32,835 bases of DNA from Desulfovibrionaceae bacterium (GCA_022510785.1 JAFLSV010000023.1:1-32835); one strand, 5' to 3'; positions 7,337 through 17,573 are shown, counted from the first letter of the stretch. Translations and numbers: made by a program. Notes: generated from the letters alone by a model not told the origin.

Positions 7337-9427
7337 ATGAGCGTCAACAACCTTCTCAACATCGGCGTCAGCTCACTGACCGCTCATCAGGTAGCGCTCA
7401 ACGTCACGGGCAACAACGTCGCCAATATTGACACCGTTGGCTATTCCCGCCAGTCGGTGCGCTTTCAGGAATCCACGCCCATCAACTGGCGTCCCGGCCA
7501 GCTCGGCACGGGAACCTATGCCGATGAAGTATACCGCAACTTCAACCGCTTCATTGAAAATTCCTATCTGGCGCGCTTTACCCAGCAGCAGCGCTGGGCC
7601 GAGGAATCCGCCATTCTGCAGAATGTGGAAAGCCTGTTCAACGAGGCCAACCGCGACGGCATCAGCAGTCAGCTGTCCACCTTCTTCAACAACTGGAGCA
7701 AGCTGTCGACCCTGCCGGAAGACGAGGCCATGCGTGAAGACCTGCTGGCCCAGGCCGACAGCCTGGCCGCGCTGATCCGCGATACCAGAAAGAGCCTGGA
7801 AGCCATCCAGAGGGAAATGGATTCCTACATCAACCAGACGGTGAACCAGGTCAACAGTATTCTGGAACAGCTGCGCGACATCAACAAGCAGATCGCCATA
7901 ACCCAGACCTCGGCCAACAATCCGAACGCCCTCTATGACCAGCGCGACCTTTTGGTGCGCGAGCTGTCCGAACTTATTGACGTGCGGGTGGATGACAAGG
8001 GCGGCGCCGACTTTGCGCTGTTTACCGAAAGCGGCCAGCCGCTCCTGCACGGAGACAGCGTTTTCACGCTGGAAATCCAGCCCGCCAAGGTGGAAAAGCA
8101 GACCCAGAATTTTACCGGCGATCTGACCTTTTCGGGCGTGGACTCGCATGAGTACACCCTGGAATTTGTGGACGGCAACAGCTTCCGCGTGTCCCTGGAC
8201 GGCGGCAAAAGCTGGCTGCGCAATGAAGACGGCACCATCGCCATCTTTGACGTGCCGCCCGAAGGCGAAAGCATCCGCATCAAGAATCTGGACATCACCT
8301 TCAACCGCAACGAGGGTGACAGATTCAGCATGGGCGACACGTTCCTCATCGTGCCCAAGACCGCGGTGTACTGGAATTCACCCACCCGCGACCCCATCAA
8401 TGTCACGCCCCAGGTTTACGACGACGGCACCGAAAACCCCAGCCGCCTCACCGGCGGCAAGCTGGCGGCCTATTTCAATATACGCGACACCAACATAGGC
8501 CGCTACATCGACAAGCTCGATGCCTTCGCCAATACCCTGATCTGGGAAGTGAACATGCTTCACTCCCAGGGCGCGGGTCTGCAGCAGCTCACCAGCCTGC
8601 AGGGCACCTACCGCGCGGATCTCACCAATGTGCCCCTCGGAGGCCGCACCAGCGGGCTGACCTTTGCCGACCGCCTCACCGAAGGCAATCTGACCCTGCA
8701 CTTTTACAACGAGAAGACCGGGGAAAGCATCTTTTCAGGCTCGCTGGATTTTACGAATCCTCATGTGGACGGCGGCCCGGTGACCAATTTCGACCCGGCC
8801 AGGCACAGCCTGAAAGATGTGGTCTACGCCCTCAACAACAGCTTCCCCGACCCCGATAACCCAGGCCGCAACCTCATCACCGCCGCCATCGTCAACGGCA
8901 CGCTGCAGATCAGCGCCGCCGCGGGCGTTACCTTCAACGCCGGTTCCGACAGCACGGGGCTTATGGCGGCCTTGGGCCTGAACACCTTTTTCCAGGGCAA
9001 CGGCGCCGGCGATATCAGCGTCAACGCGCTGCTGCGCAACAACCTGGCCTTCATCAACGCCCAAAGCGTGGACGGCGCCATCGAGGCCAACGAGGGTGAC
9101 GGCAACATCGCCGCGCGCATTTCCCAGCTGGCCACCAAGGAAGTGCGCATTTCCACCCTGTGGGAAAACAGCACCCAGACTCTGAACGGCTATTATGCCG
9201 GCCTGGTGGGCCTGGTGGGCTCCGACACCCGCACCGCCATGTTCAACGAACAGTACAATACCGCCCTGGCCGACGATTTGGATGAACGGGCCCTCGCCAT
9301 CAGCGGCGTCAACCTGGATGAGGAAATGAGCAACCTCATTCGTTTCCAGCATTCCTACACGGCGGCCGCCAAGCTGATCACCACCGCCGACCAGATGCTT
9401 GAAACCATCCTCGGCCTCAAGCAGTAA
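7337..9427 (+). CDS. flgK: Flagellar hook-associated protein FlgK
   Basis: This 696-residue protein forms the first hook-filament junction layer. The N-terminus (NLLNIGVSSLTAHQVALNVT, then GNNVANIDTVGYSRQSV) and the C-terminus (MSNLIRFQHSYTAAAKLITT, then ADQMLETILGLKQ) are the paired rod/hook-type helices that form the D0 core. It is longer than the enterobacterial protein (about 550). The extra length lies in the surface-exposed middle, including a stretch around residues 270-353 with SLDGGKSW at 286-293 that resembles two stretches of FlgL. AAGGA lies at 7326-7330 before the ATG. Spacing to flgN is 42 bases and to flgL 36 bases. Confidence 0.95.
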   Translation: MSVNNLLNIGVSSLTAHQVALNVTGNNVANIDTVGYSRQSVRFQESTPINWRPGQLGTGTYADEVYRNFNRFIENSYLARFTQQQRWAEESAILQNVESLFNEANRDGISSQLSTFFNNWSKLSTLPEDEAMREDLLAQADSLAALIRDTRKSLEAIQREMDSYINQTVNQVNSILEQLRDINKQIAITQTSANNPNALYDQRDLLVRELSELIDVRVDDKGGADFALFTESGQPLLHGDSVFTLEIQPAKVEKQTQNFTGDLTFSGVDSHEYTLEFVDGNSFRVSLDGGKSWLRNEDGTIAIFDVPPEGESIRIKNLDITFNRNEGDRFSMGDTFLIVPKTAVYWNSPTRDPINVTPQVYDDGTENPSRLTGGKLAAYFNIRDTNIGRYIDKLDAFANTLIWEVNMLHSQGAGLQQLTSLQGTYRADLTNVPLGGRTSGLTFADRLTEGNLTLHFYNEKTGESIFSGSLDFTNPHVDGGPVTNFDPARHSLKDVVYALNNSFPDPDNPGRNLITAAIVNGTLQISAAAGVTFNAGSDSTGLMAALGLNTFFQGNGAGDISVNALLRNNLAFINAQSVDGAIEANEGDGNIAARISQLATKEVRISTLWENSTQTLNGYYAGLVGLVGSDTRTAMFNEQYNTALADDLDERALAISGVNLDEEMSNLIRFQHSYTAAAKLITTADQMLETILGLKQ

Positions 9428-9463
9428 CGCCGGACGCAGGAAATTCGGGCAAGGAGACCTTAT

Positions 9464-11080
9464 ATGCGCATTACGCAACGCAGCATGTACCGAAACTTTG
9501 TCACCAATATGAACAGCAATCTTTCGGCCTACATGGAAAGCAATATCCAAAGCGCTTCGCAAAAACGCATCAACAGGCCTTCGGACGATCCTGTGGGCAT
9601 GGCCCGCGTGCTGACCTACCGTTCGTCCCTTGCCCGCACCGAGCAGTATCTCGACAATTCCAAGGATGCCTCCGCCTATCTGGCCAGCACGGACAGCGCC
9701 CTGCTCCAGGCCTCCACCATTCTGGCCACTATGCTGGAAAAGGCCAACCAGATAGCCACCGAAACCGTCACCACCGAAAACCGCCTGCAGGCGGCCTCGG
9801 AACTGCGCCAGCTTTTCGGCCAGCTGCTCAATCTGGCCAATACCAATTTCAACGGGTACCATCTGTTCGCGGGGCAGAAGACGGAGAGTCCCGCCTATCA
9901 GGAGGGGCTGGGCATCACCACCATGGATGAGAATCTTCAGGGGCTCCCGTGGATCATCAACGGCAGCGCCGACCGCACCATCATGGTGCGCTTTTCCACC
10001 GACGGCGTTATCGACCCTGACACCGCCCACCTTGACCCCGATGACCCCGAGTATGATCCCGGCACTGAAATTACCTACGAATATTCCAAGGACGGCGGCA
10101 AGACCTGGATAACCAAGACCCTGGCCGCCGGAGACACTACCCTGGATCTGGACGGCGTGACCATCAAGGTTCCCGCCAATACCAGGGTTGAGGCCTACGA
10201 TCCCGACCTGGATACCACGGACGAAAACGGCAACATCACCAACATCAGCCGCGTCAACGGCTCGGTGCTCTTCGTCCGGCCCACGGCCTATTACATGGGC
10301 GACGACAGCGATCCGCCCCCCCTGGTGGACAGCTACGGCACCTTCAGGACGGACACGACCCACAGCGTCGATGCCTACGGCAATTTTCCCGTTGATGTGC
10401 GTATCCGGCTGGATGAAGCGGCCACCATGGGAGCCGGGGGCAAGGTGACCTATTCGTACAGCCTGGACAATGGCGTGACCTGGGTGACCACCACGGCCGA
10501 CATCCGCGCCGACAACTCCAACGGCACTTTGCGCCTGCAGGTGCCGGGCGGCTATCTGGACGTGAACGCCCCGGTGGGAGAAACGCTGGAAGCGGGCCAG
10601 CAGTTCGTCATCCGGCCGCGCCGCTCGGATCGCGGCGTGGAAATTGCCGAGGGCGAATTCATAACCGTCACCAACTGCGGCAAGGACATTTTCGGCGGCG
10701 TGTACACCCCGGTTGGCTCACCGGGCCCCGTTCCGGCCGAAGGCGGAAACAGGAATATTTTCGAGGTGCTCTCCAACCTCATCGCCTGGGCTGAAACCGG
10801 CCCCAGCGACGGCTGCGGCGAAGCGGTGGCGGCGGTCAGGGAAGCCATCGAGGGACTCCAGACCAGCAACGCCCGCGTGGGCGGCAAGGAACAGCGGGTT
10901 TCGCTCAACCTCACCATTCTGCAAAGCCACCACGACGACCAGACCACCCGCATGAGCACCATCGAGGACGCCGACCTCTTTGAACTGCTCACCCGCCTGA
11001 GCCAGCAGCAACTGGCCTACCAGAGCATTCTGCGATCGTCATCCATGATCATGAATCTCAGCCTGCTCAATTACATTTAG
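9464..11080 (+). CDS. flgL: Flagellar hook-associated protein FlgL (enlarged)
   Basis: This 538-residue protein forms the second junction layer between hook and filament. It begins [20 protein letters not shown] with the flagellin-type motif [18 protein letters not shown] at residues about 34-51. It ends with the flagellin-like C-terminal helix ([20 protein letters not shown], then LSLLNYI). Typical FlgL is about 300 residues. The added part, roughly residues 165-430, is an insertion in the exposed domain. It contains two related segments, SKDGGKTW at 208-215 and SLDNGVTW at 333-340. AAGGAG lies at 9451-9456, seven bases before the ATG. Confidence 0.93.
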   Translation: MRITQRSMYRNFVTNMNSNLSAYMESNIQSASQKRINRPSDDPVGMARVLTYRSSLARTEQYLDNSKDASAYLASTDSALLQASTILATMLEKANQIATETVTTENRLQAASELRQLFGQLLNLANTNFNGYHLFAGQKTESPAYQEGLGITTMDENLQGLPWIINGSADRTIMVRFSTDGVIDPDTAHLDPDDPEYDPGTEITYEYSKDGGKTWITKTLAAGDTTLDLDGVTIKVPANTRVEAYDPDLDTTDENGNITNISRVNGSVLFVRPTAYYMGDDSDPPPLVDSYGTFRTDTTHSVDAYGNFPVDVRIRLDEAATMGAGGKVTYSYSLDNGVTWVTTTADIRADNSNGTLRLQVPGGYLDVNAPVGETLEAGQQFVIRPRRSDRGVEIAEGEFITVTNCGKDIFGGVYTPVGSPGPVPAEGGNRNIFEVLSNLIAWAETGPSDGCGEAVAAVREAIEGLQTSNARVGGKEQRVSLNLTILQSHHDDQTTRMSTIEDADLFELLTRLSQQQLAYQSILRSSSMIMNLSLLNYI

Positions 11081-11168
11081 CCTGGCGCGCACCAGGGCAG
11101 CTTGCGGTTTTTCCCAAAATAGGGAAAGCTTGTTTCACGTTTTTTCAACCACCCTCAACGGGGCACCC

Positions 11169-11405
11169 ATGCTCATACTCACCCGCAGACCCGGAGAAAG
11201 CCTGTACCTGGGGGACGATATCCGCATTACCGTCCTCAGCCTGCAGGGAAAACAGGTGAAAATCGGCATCAGCCTTCCCCCGGACATGGTGGTCTACCGG
11301 GAGGAAGTCTACCGGCGCGTCATGGAAGAAAACCGCATGGCCCTTGAAACCAGCAATGAAGACCTGCTTGTGGCGGCACAGTTATGGCACGACGTACAGA
11401 AATAA
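11169..11405 (+). CDS. csrA: Carbon storage regulator CsrA
   Basis: This 78-residue RNA-binding protein binds GGA-containing hairpins in mRNA leaders, including flagellin mRNA, and controls their translation. It starts [20 protein letters not shown] and has the RNA-contact segment [20 protein letters not shown]. The frame is open to a TTG at 11130, but the family always begins at MLILTRR, so the ATG at 11169 is used. It has only a weak ribosome site. The upstream spacer holds a small dyad (11110-11115 with 11122-11127) that includes a GGGA motif, so autoregulation is conceivable. It overlaps fliW by 22 bases, linking it to its protein antagonist. Confidence 0.94.
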   Translation: MLILTRRPGESLYLGDDIRITVLSLQGKQVKIGISLPPDMVVYREEVYRRVMEENRMALETSNEDLLVAAQLWHDVQK

Positions 11406-11917
11406 CGGAAGTGCAAACCAGATTGGGGCCACGGCGCATCGATCCGGACAAGATCATCGCCTTTCCGCGCGGCCTGATGGGTTTTGAAGATCAACGCGAA
11501 TTCACGCTGCTGCAACTGCGTGAGGACGCTCCCTTTCTTGTGCTGCAAAGCCTGAGCGATCCGAACCTGGGCCTGCTGGTGGGTGATCCCTACGCCTTTT
11601 TGCCCGAATACCGCATCAAAATCGGCGATGCCGAGCAAAACCTGCTCCGGGTCAAAAGCGCCGCGGAGCTGGCCGTGCTGGTCACGGTATCCATCCCCCC
11701 CGGGCACCCGGAGCGCACCGCCCTCAACCTCACCGGCCCCATCCTCATCAACCACGAGGCGCGCATCGGTCTTCAGGCTCCGCAGTCCGACATCAACCCG
11801 CCGAGGGTGCTGCTGCGCCTGTGCACAAGCAGGGAAGCCGAAGACAAGGCGGAAGGCGGCGCGCGGCCCGGGGATCGCGCTTCCTCCGCTCAGGATCATG
11901 AGGCCGGCCAGGCATGA
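11384..11917 (+). CDS. fliW: Flagellar assembly factor FliW (CsrA antagonist)
   Basis: This 177-residue protein binds CsrA and relieves its repression of flagellin translation; free flagellin competes for FliW, which couples synthesis to export. The conserved motif [20 protein letters not shown] is present near residues 24-43, followed by [14 protein letters not shown] and the [17 protein letters not shown] segment. The last 30 residues are a polar tail ([16 protein letters not shown]) outside the conserved domain. The start ATG lies inside csrA with no strong ribosome site, so translation is probably coupled to csrA. Its stop overlaps the galE start (ATGA). Confidence 0.93.
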   Translation: MARRTEITEVQTRLGPRRIDPDKIIAFPRGLMGFEDQREFTLLQLREDAPFLVLQSLSDPNLGLLVGDPYAFLPEYRIKIGDAEQNLLRVKSAAELAVLVTVSIPPGHPERTALNLTGPILINHEARIGLQAPQSDINPPRVLLRLCTSREAEDKAEGGARPGDRASSAQDHEAGQA

Positions 11918-12891
11918 AGGTTCTGGTCACCGGCGGCGCGGGCTACATAGGAAGTCATACCTGCAAGCATCTGCTGCGGCACGGGCACGAGGTGGTGGTC
12001 TATGACAACCTGAGCACGGGCTTCCGCGAGCTTGCGCGCTGGGGCCTGTTTGAGCACGGCGACATGCTGGACGCCGTGCGCCTGCGCGAGTGCCTGCGCC
12101 GCCACCGGCCCGACGGGGTCATCCATTTCGCGGCACTCTCCCAGGTGGGAGAGTCAGTGCGCGAACCCGGCCTGTACTACCGCGTCAACGTGGGCGGCAC
12201 CCTCACCCTGCTTGAGGCCATGCGGGAAGAGGGCATCCCCCTGCTGGTCATGTCCGGCACGGCCTCGGTCTATGGACAGGCCGACCATATGCCGCTCGCC
12301 GAAAGCGCGCCCACGGCTCCGGGCAACCCCTACGGCGCGACCAAGCTGGCCATGGAACGCATGCTGGCCGATTTTGAAAGGGCCCGCGGCCCGCGCTGGA
12401 TCAGCCTGCGCTATTTCAACGCGGCCGGGGCCGATCCTGACGGCGAGTGCGGCGAAATGCACACCCCCGAAACCCACCTTATCCCGCGCGCCTTTATGGC
12501 CGCCGCCGGGGCCATTCCCAGGCTGGAGCTCTTCGGCGACGACTACCCCACCCCGGATGGCACCTGCGTGCGCGATTATGTTCATGTGTGTGATCTGGCG
12601 TCGGCGCACCGCCTGGCTCTGGATTATCTGGCGGGCGGCGGATCGGGCCGGATATTCAACCTGGGCACGGGCACGGGGTTTTCGGTACGGCAGATTCTTG
12701 ACGCGGCGCAAAAGGCCTGCGGCCGCCCCATACCGCACAGCGTGGCCCCCCGGCGGCCCGGCGACCCGGCTGAACTGGTGGCCGACGCCACCCGGGCCGG
12801 GCGGGAACTTGGCTGGACGCCCGCCCATTCCAGCCTGGAAGAAATTATGAACACGGCCTGGCGCTGGTTCACGGCCCAGTCCCCGGCCTGA
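11914..12891 (+). CDS. galE: UDP-glucose 4-epimerase family protein
   Basis: This 325-residue extended short-chain dehydrogenase interconverts UDP-glucose and UDP-galactose, or the N-acetylated forms. The NAD-binding motif is GGAGYIGSH at residues 7-15. The catalytic YxxxK is Y140-K144 (NPYGATK), with SGTASVYG before it supplying the Ser/Thr. [17 protein letters not shown] and [10 protein letters not shown] are the usual GalE substrate-domain motifs. The start overlaps the fliW stop by four bases, so it is probably translated with the flagellar genes; that may reflect a role in surface or flagellin sugar supply. Substrate preference cannot be told from sequence alone. Confidence 0.9.
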   Translation: MKVLVTGGAGYIGSHTCKHLLRHGHEVVVYDNLSTGFRELARWGLFEHGDMLDAVRLRECLRRHRPDGVIHFAALSQVGESVREPGLYYRVNVGGTLTLLEAMREEGIPLLVMSGTASVYGQADHMPLAESAPTAPGNPYGATKLAMERMLADFERARGPRWISLRYFNAAGADPDGECGEMHTPETHLIPRAFMAAAGAIPRLELFGDDYPTPDGTCVRDYVHVCDLASAHRLALDYLAGGGSGRIFNLGTGTGFSVRQILDAAQKACGRPIPHSVAPRRPGDPAELVADATRAGRELGWTPAHSSLEEIMNTAWRWFTAQSPA

Positions 12892-12936
12892 GAACCCGCT
12901 TAGAAAAATCGCCCCTTTAACCCCACGGAGATTTTC

Positions 12937-13893
12937 ATGAAAATTGTCATTCTGGACGGTTATACGGAAAATCCTGGCGATTTGAGTTGGGAAGGGCTGG
13001 AACGGCTTGGAGATCTCACGGTATACGACCGCACGCCCAAAGAACAAATCGTCTCCCGTATTGGTCATGCAAAAATCGTCATTACCAACAAGACGCCTAT
13101 CACCAGGGAACATCTTGAGGCCTGCCCGGATATCCGCCTTATTGCGATGCTGGCGACAGGATATGATGTTGTTGATATTGCGGAAGCGAAAAAACGCGGG
13201 ATACCCGTTGTCAACGTTCCTTCGTACGGCACGGAGGCCGTGGCGCAGTATGCGATCGCCCTGCTTTTGGAGCTGACCAGCCGGGTAGGCCTGCATGATG
13301 CCGCGGTTAAGGCGGGAAAATGGTCACAATCTCTTGATTGGTGTTTCTGGGAAAGTCCTCTCATGGAGCTGGCCGGCAAAGTCTTGGGGATCATTGGATT
13401 TGGCCGCATTGGCCAGACCACGGGACGCATTGCCAAGGCTATGGGAATGCATGTACTTGCGTACGATATTCATCAAAGTGAATCAGGCAAAGCTATTGCC
13501 GAGTATGTTTCGCTAGATACATTGCTCAAAAAATCTGATGTCATATGCCTGCATTGTAATCTTACATCAGAAACAAAAAACATTATCAACAGTGGCGCCA
13601 TTGCCAAGATGAAAGACAAGGCTCTCATCATCAACAATTCCCGTGGGCCTCTTATCTGCGAACAGGATCTCGCGGACGCCCTGAACCGGGGAAAGCTTGG
13701 CGGGGCCGCGGTGGATGTGGTCACGTCCGAACCCATAGCTCAGGATAACCCCCTGCTTACCGCCAAAAATTGCATCATAACCCCGCATCTTTCCTGGGCT
13801 CCCAAAGAATGCAGGCAGCGCATCATGGACATCACGGTGGAAAATGTGAAAGCGTTCCTCCAGGGAACCCCCATCCATGTCGTCAATCCTTAA
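12937..13893 (+). CDS. D-2-hydroxyacid dehydrogenase, hydroxypyruvate reductase (glycerate dehydrogenase) type
   Basis: This 318-residue NAD-dependent dehydrogenase probably interconverts hydroxypyruvate and D-glycerate. The Rossmann motif GFGRIG is at residues 154-159, and Asp177 in AYDIHQ at the end of the second strand favours NAD(H) over NADP(H). The catalytic triad of the family is present: R236 in NNSRGPL, E265 in TSEP, and H284 in TPHLSWAP. The wording of the last motif and the overall length are close to HprA-type glycerate dehydrogenases. A GGAG site precedes the ATG. The adjacent glycerate kinase supports the glycerate assignment, but related enzymes act on other 2-ketoacids. Codon use is less GC-biased than in galE upstream. 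Confidence 0.82.
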   Translation: MKIVILDGYTENPGDLSWEGLERLGDLTVYDRTPKEQIVSRIGHAKIVITNKTPITREHLEACPDIRLIAMLATGYDVVDIAEAKKRGIPVVNVPSYGTEAVAQYAIALLLELTSRVGLHDAAVKAGKWSQSLDWCFWESPLMELAGKVLGIIGFGRIGQTTGRIAKAMGMHVLAYDIHQSESGKAIAEYVSLDTLLKKSDVICLHCNLTSETKNIINSGAIAKMKDKALIINNSRGPLICEQDLADALNRGKLGGAAVDVVTSEPIAQDNPLLTAKNCIITPHLSWAPKECRQRIMDITVENVKAFLQGTPIHVVNP

Positions 13894-13916
13894 CGATTCT
13901 TCCTGAAAGAGGCATT

Positions 13917-15260
13917 GTGTCACGCCGCTCCGCTCTCCTCAGCATATTTCACGCCGGTGTTTCCGCGGTCAAACCGGATGAAGCTGTCATGCGCCATATG
14001 CGTCTTGACGGAGACACTCTGTATGTCGATGAGGCCGCGCATACGCTTGCGGGCAAAAAAATACTCGTCCTCGGGGCCGGCAAGGGCGCCGCTCCCATGG
14101 CCCAGGCTCTGGAACGGCTGCTGGGGGATCGCATCGATGACGGACTTGTCGTTGTGAAATACGGCCACGGGCTGCCCCTTTCCCGCATCCGGCTTATGGA
14201 AGGCGGGCATCCCGTGCCGGATATTCACGGAATGGAGGGCGGGCAGGAGCTTCTTCGCCTGGCCCGTTCAGCAGGCCCTGATGATGTGGTGATCGCCCTG
14301 TTCACCGGAGGCGCCAGCGCTTTGACCACCGTGCCGGCCGCCGGGATCACCCTGGACGAACTCAGAATGGCCACGACGGCCATGCTGGCCTGCGGAGCAA
14401 CTATTCACGAAATCAATACCATCCGTAAACACCTGTCATCCATCAGCGGAGGACTTCTTGCCCGGGAGGCCTGGCCGGCTGAAGTCATCACCCTGCTGGT
14501 GTCGGATGTTCCGGGAAACACGCTTGATGTTATCGCTTCCGGGCCGACTGTTCCTGACGAATCCTCCTATGCGGACTGCCAGGAAATTGTTGAGCGCTAT
14601 AATCTTAGAGATAAATTTCCATCTTCCATCATTGAACGGCTGAAAGATGGGTTGAACCTTTGCATTCCTGAAACTCCCAAAAGTCAGGATCCTGTTTTTC
14701 TTCATACGCATACATCGCTTATCGCCACCCTTGAAGACGCTCTTTTCGCAGCCGCTGATAAGGCTCAGGCCTTAGGCTTTGAAACGCAAATCATGTCTCC
14801 GTTACTCCAGGGTGAAGCGCGTGACAAAGCCCGGGAAATAGTTCTTCAGGCGCAAGCCGAATTGGCCATACTGAACAAGGAAAAAAGCCATCGTCCGCAG
14901 TGCCGGCTGTACGGGGGGGAAACAACGGTAACGCTTGCAGGCACGGGGAAAGGCGGCCGCAATCAGGAAATGGCTTTGGCGGCCTGCCTTGCCGGCGCGG
15001 GCATGAAAAATATAGACATGCTGTTCGCGAGCACCGATGGTACGGACGGGCCTACTGACGCGGCCGGTGGTTTTGCCGACGGATATGCCATATATAACCT
15101 GGACATTGCGCCTGAAAAATCTCTCACAATGGGGTATGAATCATTAAAATGCAATAATAGCTACAATACTCTGGAAAAAATGGGAATGCTATTTAAAACT
15201 GGCCCCACGCTGACTAATGTTATGGACATGGCAATTGTACTGCTCTGGCCGTCAAAATGA
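13917..15260 (+). CDS. Glycerate 2-kinase, MOFRL family
   Basis: This enzyme of 447 residues from a GTG start phosphorylates D-glycerate to 2-phosphoglycerate, feeding carbon into lower glycolysis. The GTG at 13917 follows GAAAGAGG at 13905-13912 and gives SRRSALLSIFHAGVSAV, the normal beginning of this family; no in-frame ATG lies near. Family motifs follow in order: GAGKGAAPMAQALE, GGHPVPD, SSISGGLLA, LLVSDVPGN, ASGPTVPDES, then the MOFRL domain with YGGETTV, GKGGRNQEMALA and STDGTDGPTDAAGG. The GGGSAL motif reads TGGASAL. It lies 23 bases after the dehydrogenase, so the two probably act as a hydroxypyruvate-glycerate-phosphoglycerate pair. It is convergent with the regulator gene. Confidence 0.86.
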   Translation: MSRRSALLSIFHAGVSAVKPDEAVMRHMRLDGDTLYVDEAAHTLAGKKILVLGAGKGAAPMAQALERLLGDRIDDGLVVVKYGHGLPLSRIRLMEGGHPVPDIHGMEGGQELLRLARSAGPDDVVIALFTGGASALTTVPAAGITLDELRMATTAMLACGATIHEINTIRKHLSSISGGLLAREAWPAEVITLLVSDVPGNTLDVIASGPTVPDESSYADCQEIVERYNLRDKFPSSIIERLKDGLNLCIPETPKSQDPVFLHTHTSLIATLEDALFAAADKAQALGFETQIMSPLLQGEARDKAREIVLQAQAELAILNKEKSHRPQCRLYGGETTVTLAGTGKGGRNQEMALAACLAGAGMKNIDMLFASTDGTDGPTDAAGGFADGYAIYNLDIAPEKSLTMGYESLKCNNSYNTLEKMGMLFKTGPTLTNVMDMAIVLLWPSK

Positions 15261-15306
15261 TAGCGCGCACGATTGCGGGCTTTGGCGGGCAGGCATGCCC
15301 CCTGGC

Positions 15307-17361
15307 TTATCCGCGTTTTTCGCCTGAAAAAGCCCTTAAATGCCGGGCAAATTCGATGAGAAGGCGCACATCTTCCTGCTCCAATGTTCCCAGAAGGTTT
15401 GGCTGTATTCCTTTTTCAGAGGTCGCCATGCCAGAGGTGTAGCGATAGTCCCTGGCACGAATACCATATTGTTTTAATTTATAATAGAACGTACTACGAT
15501 TCATTTGTAGTGTTTTTAGCGTTTCTTTGATAGCCCCATGATTAAGTTTTAAGGCATCTTCAATAAGTTTTTTTTCATCAACTTTTTTTAAATGAACATT
15601 AAATTCCCCTTTTTCTGTTGGGTATTTTGTCATACATTCTGTAAGATCGTTTACTGATACTTCATTATCGTATGCCATATACGCTAAACGTTCCATCATA
15701 TTTTCAAGCTCACGCACATTACCCGGCCATGTATATGAACGAAGTACATTCATAGCATCCTTACTTATCCCATGAATATTGTGCTTTGATACCTTAGAGA
15801 ATTTTTCGAGAAATTTTTGTGCAAGTATGCATACGTCATCATCACGTTCACGTAGCGCTGGAATATGCAAAGGAAAAACGTTTAAACGGTAATAAAGATC
15901 GGCACGAAATGTTTTTTCTTGCACAGCATGGTACAAATTACGGTTAGTCGCGGCAATGATACGAATATTCACAATACGGGTACGCTTATCACCTATACGG
16001 ACGACTTCACGATTTTGAAGCAATCGAAGCAGGTTGACCTGCACATCCAATGGCATTTCTCCTATTTCATCAAGAAAAACTGTTCCGCCGTCGGCGAGCT
16101 CGAATTTTCCTTGCTTGCCGCTTCGGCTGGCTCCTGTGAACGAACCTTCCACATAGCCGAACAGTTCACTCTGGATAAGTTCGCGAGGCAGAGCGCCACA
16201 GTTTACCACAACAAAAGGCTTATTGCGGCGGGAACTGGCATTGTGGAGAGACTGCGCAAAAAGTTCCTTACCCGTTCCGCTTTCTCCAAACAGCATTACC
16301 GTCGTGTCGGTATCGGCAATCCTTTGGGCCTTTTTTATCACTTCCTTTATTAATGGAGACTGTCCGTAAATATCATCAAAGCAAAACAGAGCATTGGATC
16401 CGGTGGCTCGTGTCACATATTCACGCATGCGGGCAGCTTCGCGTAAAGTAAGAACCATGCCGTGCGTTGACTGGTTTACTGTTGCGGAAAGTACGCATGA
16501 TATGGATTGATTTTTTTCTTGAAGTATCAATGTTGTATCAAGATCATGAAATGATTTGCACGACTCTATCATATTTCTGATATCTTTCGAGAAGTGTATA
16601 AAATCTGTTAATCTCCGTCCTGTTGGCTTTTCAATAAATCCAAGCATATTCATAGCGTTATTATTAAGAAATCGAACAGTTTGTTGGTTGTCCAGTGTGA
16701 TGACACCATCGTCAAGCATCTCAAACAATGCATTTTGTTCTCCTAATACTTCACGCAACCCAAGTTGTTCTGAAATTGCATAGCTTGCCGCCTCAAGCAT
16801 GCCACTGGTATGAGGGTGAAAAGTTTCGCAAAGAGACGTGATTCCGAGTACGCCAAGAAAGTCTCCGCGAAAATCTGTGATAGGAGTCGCGGAACATACA
16901 AGATTATGGTTTTCCGTACAGTAATGCTCCGCTCCAAAAATCTCTATTGTTTGCTTTTCTTCAAGGCAGGTGGATATGCCCGCTGTTCCTATAAATTCTT
17001 CACGCGAACGCATACCTGGCTCTATGACCTTTGTTTCACCGGGAAGCGTATACAGGATGACACCATTTTTGCTGGCAAGCGACATATAACTGGACGAACT
17101 GGCTATTTTGGAAAAAACCTTTCCCATGATATTTCTTGCGCTTTCAATGAGAACACGATTTTTTTCCAGTTCTTCATGCAGGGCTTTTTCATCCACCACC
17201 TTCTGGATTTGGCGCACGGGATCAATGTGATACTCCCGGCAACGCCGCCAGGATCGGTACACAAAATCGCGAACGATGGAAGGATCGACCTCCCCGCCTC
17301 TCAGGAACTTTTGCCATTCCTCATAAATTCTCTGTTTTTTTTCGCTCAGCAGCGTATTCAT
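15307..17361 (-). CDS. Sigma-54-dependent activator (GAF-PAS-AAA+-Fis), AcoR/DhaR type
   Basis: This 684-residue enhancer-binding protein has an N-terminal [12 protein letters not shown] motif (about 37-48) typical of AcoR/DhaR-type regulators. A GAF-like sensor follows at about 70-200 and a PAS-like domain at about 207-310. The AAA+ domain spans about 325-560, with Walker A GESGTGKE at 359-366, the sigma-54 contact loop GSFTGA at 406-411 (usual GAFTGA), and Walker [10 protein letters not shown]. The Fis-type helix-turn-helix is at about 609-636, followed by an extra tail of nearly 50 residues. A ribosome site AGGAGG lies at 17371-17376. The gene is strikingly AT-rich compared with its neighbours, a sign of transfer. 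Its divergent position points to cassette A, and perhaps cassette B, as its targets. Confidence 0.9.
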   Translation of the reverse strand: MNTLLSEKKQRIYEEWQKFLRGGEVDPSIVRDFVYRSWRRCREYHIDPVRQIQKVVDEKALHEELEKNRVLIESARNIMGKVFSKIASSSSYMSLASKNGVILYTLPGETKVIEPGMRSREEFIGTAGISTCLEEKQTIEIFGAEHYCTENHNLVCSATPITDFRGDFLGVLGITSLCETFHPHTSGMLEAASYAISEQLGLREVLGEQNALFEMLDDGVITLDNQQTVRFLNNNAMNMLGFIEKPTGRRLTDFIHFSKDIRNMIESCKSFHDLDTTLILQEKNQSISCVLSATVNQSTHGMVLTLREAARMREYVTRATGSNALFCFDDIYGQSPLIKEVIKKAQRIADTDTTVMLFGESGTGKELFAQSLHNASSRRNKPFVVVNCGALPRELIQSELFGYVEGSFTGASRSGKQGKFELADGGTVFLDEIGEMPLDVQVNLLRLLQNREVVRIGDKRTRIVNIRIIAATNRNLYHAVQEKTFRADLYYRLNVFPLHIPALRERDDDVCILAQKFLEKFSKVSKHNIHGISKDAMNVLRSYTWPGNVRELENMMERLAYMAYDNEVSVNDLTECMTKYPTEKGEFNVHLKKVDEKKLIEDALKLNHGAIKETLKTLQMNRSTFYYKLKQYGIRARDYRYTSGMATSEKGIQPNLLGTLEQEDVRLLIEFARHLRAFSGEKRG

Positions 17362-17553
17362 GGCGGCGCTCCTCCTCTTGATCGCAGTATGGACATGATC
17401 GCCAAAAAAGTCTAATTCTTTTTGCGCCGAGCCGGGATGACGTATCTTATATTTTTTTAATAATTACATATGGTTTTTTGAATTGGGCGCTGGCACCTTC
17501 ACCGGGAGGAGAAAATTAATTTTTTAAAAACAATGGGTTATAAAAAGCCCTTG

Positions 17554-17573
17554 TTTGGATTTTTTAGTCCAAA
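17554..17573. promoter_or_regulatory. Candidate activator binding site (inverted repeat)
   Basis: TTTGGA and TCCAAA form a perfect 6-base dyad with an 8-base spacer. The centre lies about 130 bases upstream of the transcription start predicted from the sigma-54-like promoter. That distance is normal for upstream sites of AAA+ activators, and the Fis-type DNA-binding domain of the divergent activator would be expected to bind such a dyad as a dimer. The link to this activator is inference. Confidence 0.45.

Noticed and set aside
12812..12827. Possible sigma-54 box near the end of galE for the dehydrogenase-kinase pair
   Set aside because: Only the GG-N10-GC spacing fits; the TTGC box and the CAC of the -24 element are missing, which is expected by chance in GC-rich coding sequence.
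15286..15299. Short dyad GGGCA-GGCA-TGCCC between glycerate kinase and the activator as a bidirectional terminator
   Set aside because: The stem has only five pairs and there is no T tract on either side.
17491..17505. TGGCACC resembling a -24 promoter box
   Set aside because: The required GC at the -12 position is GG and there is no TTGC box, so it fails the sigma-54 pattern. A GGGAGGAG follows but no gene starts at a suitable distance.
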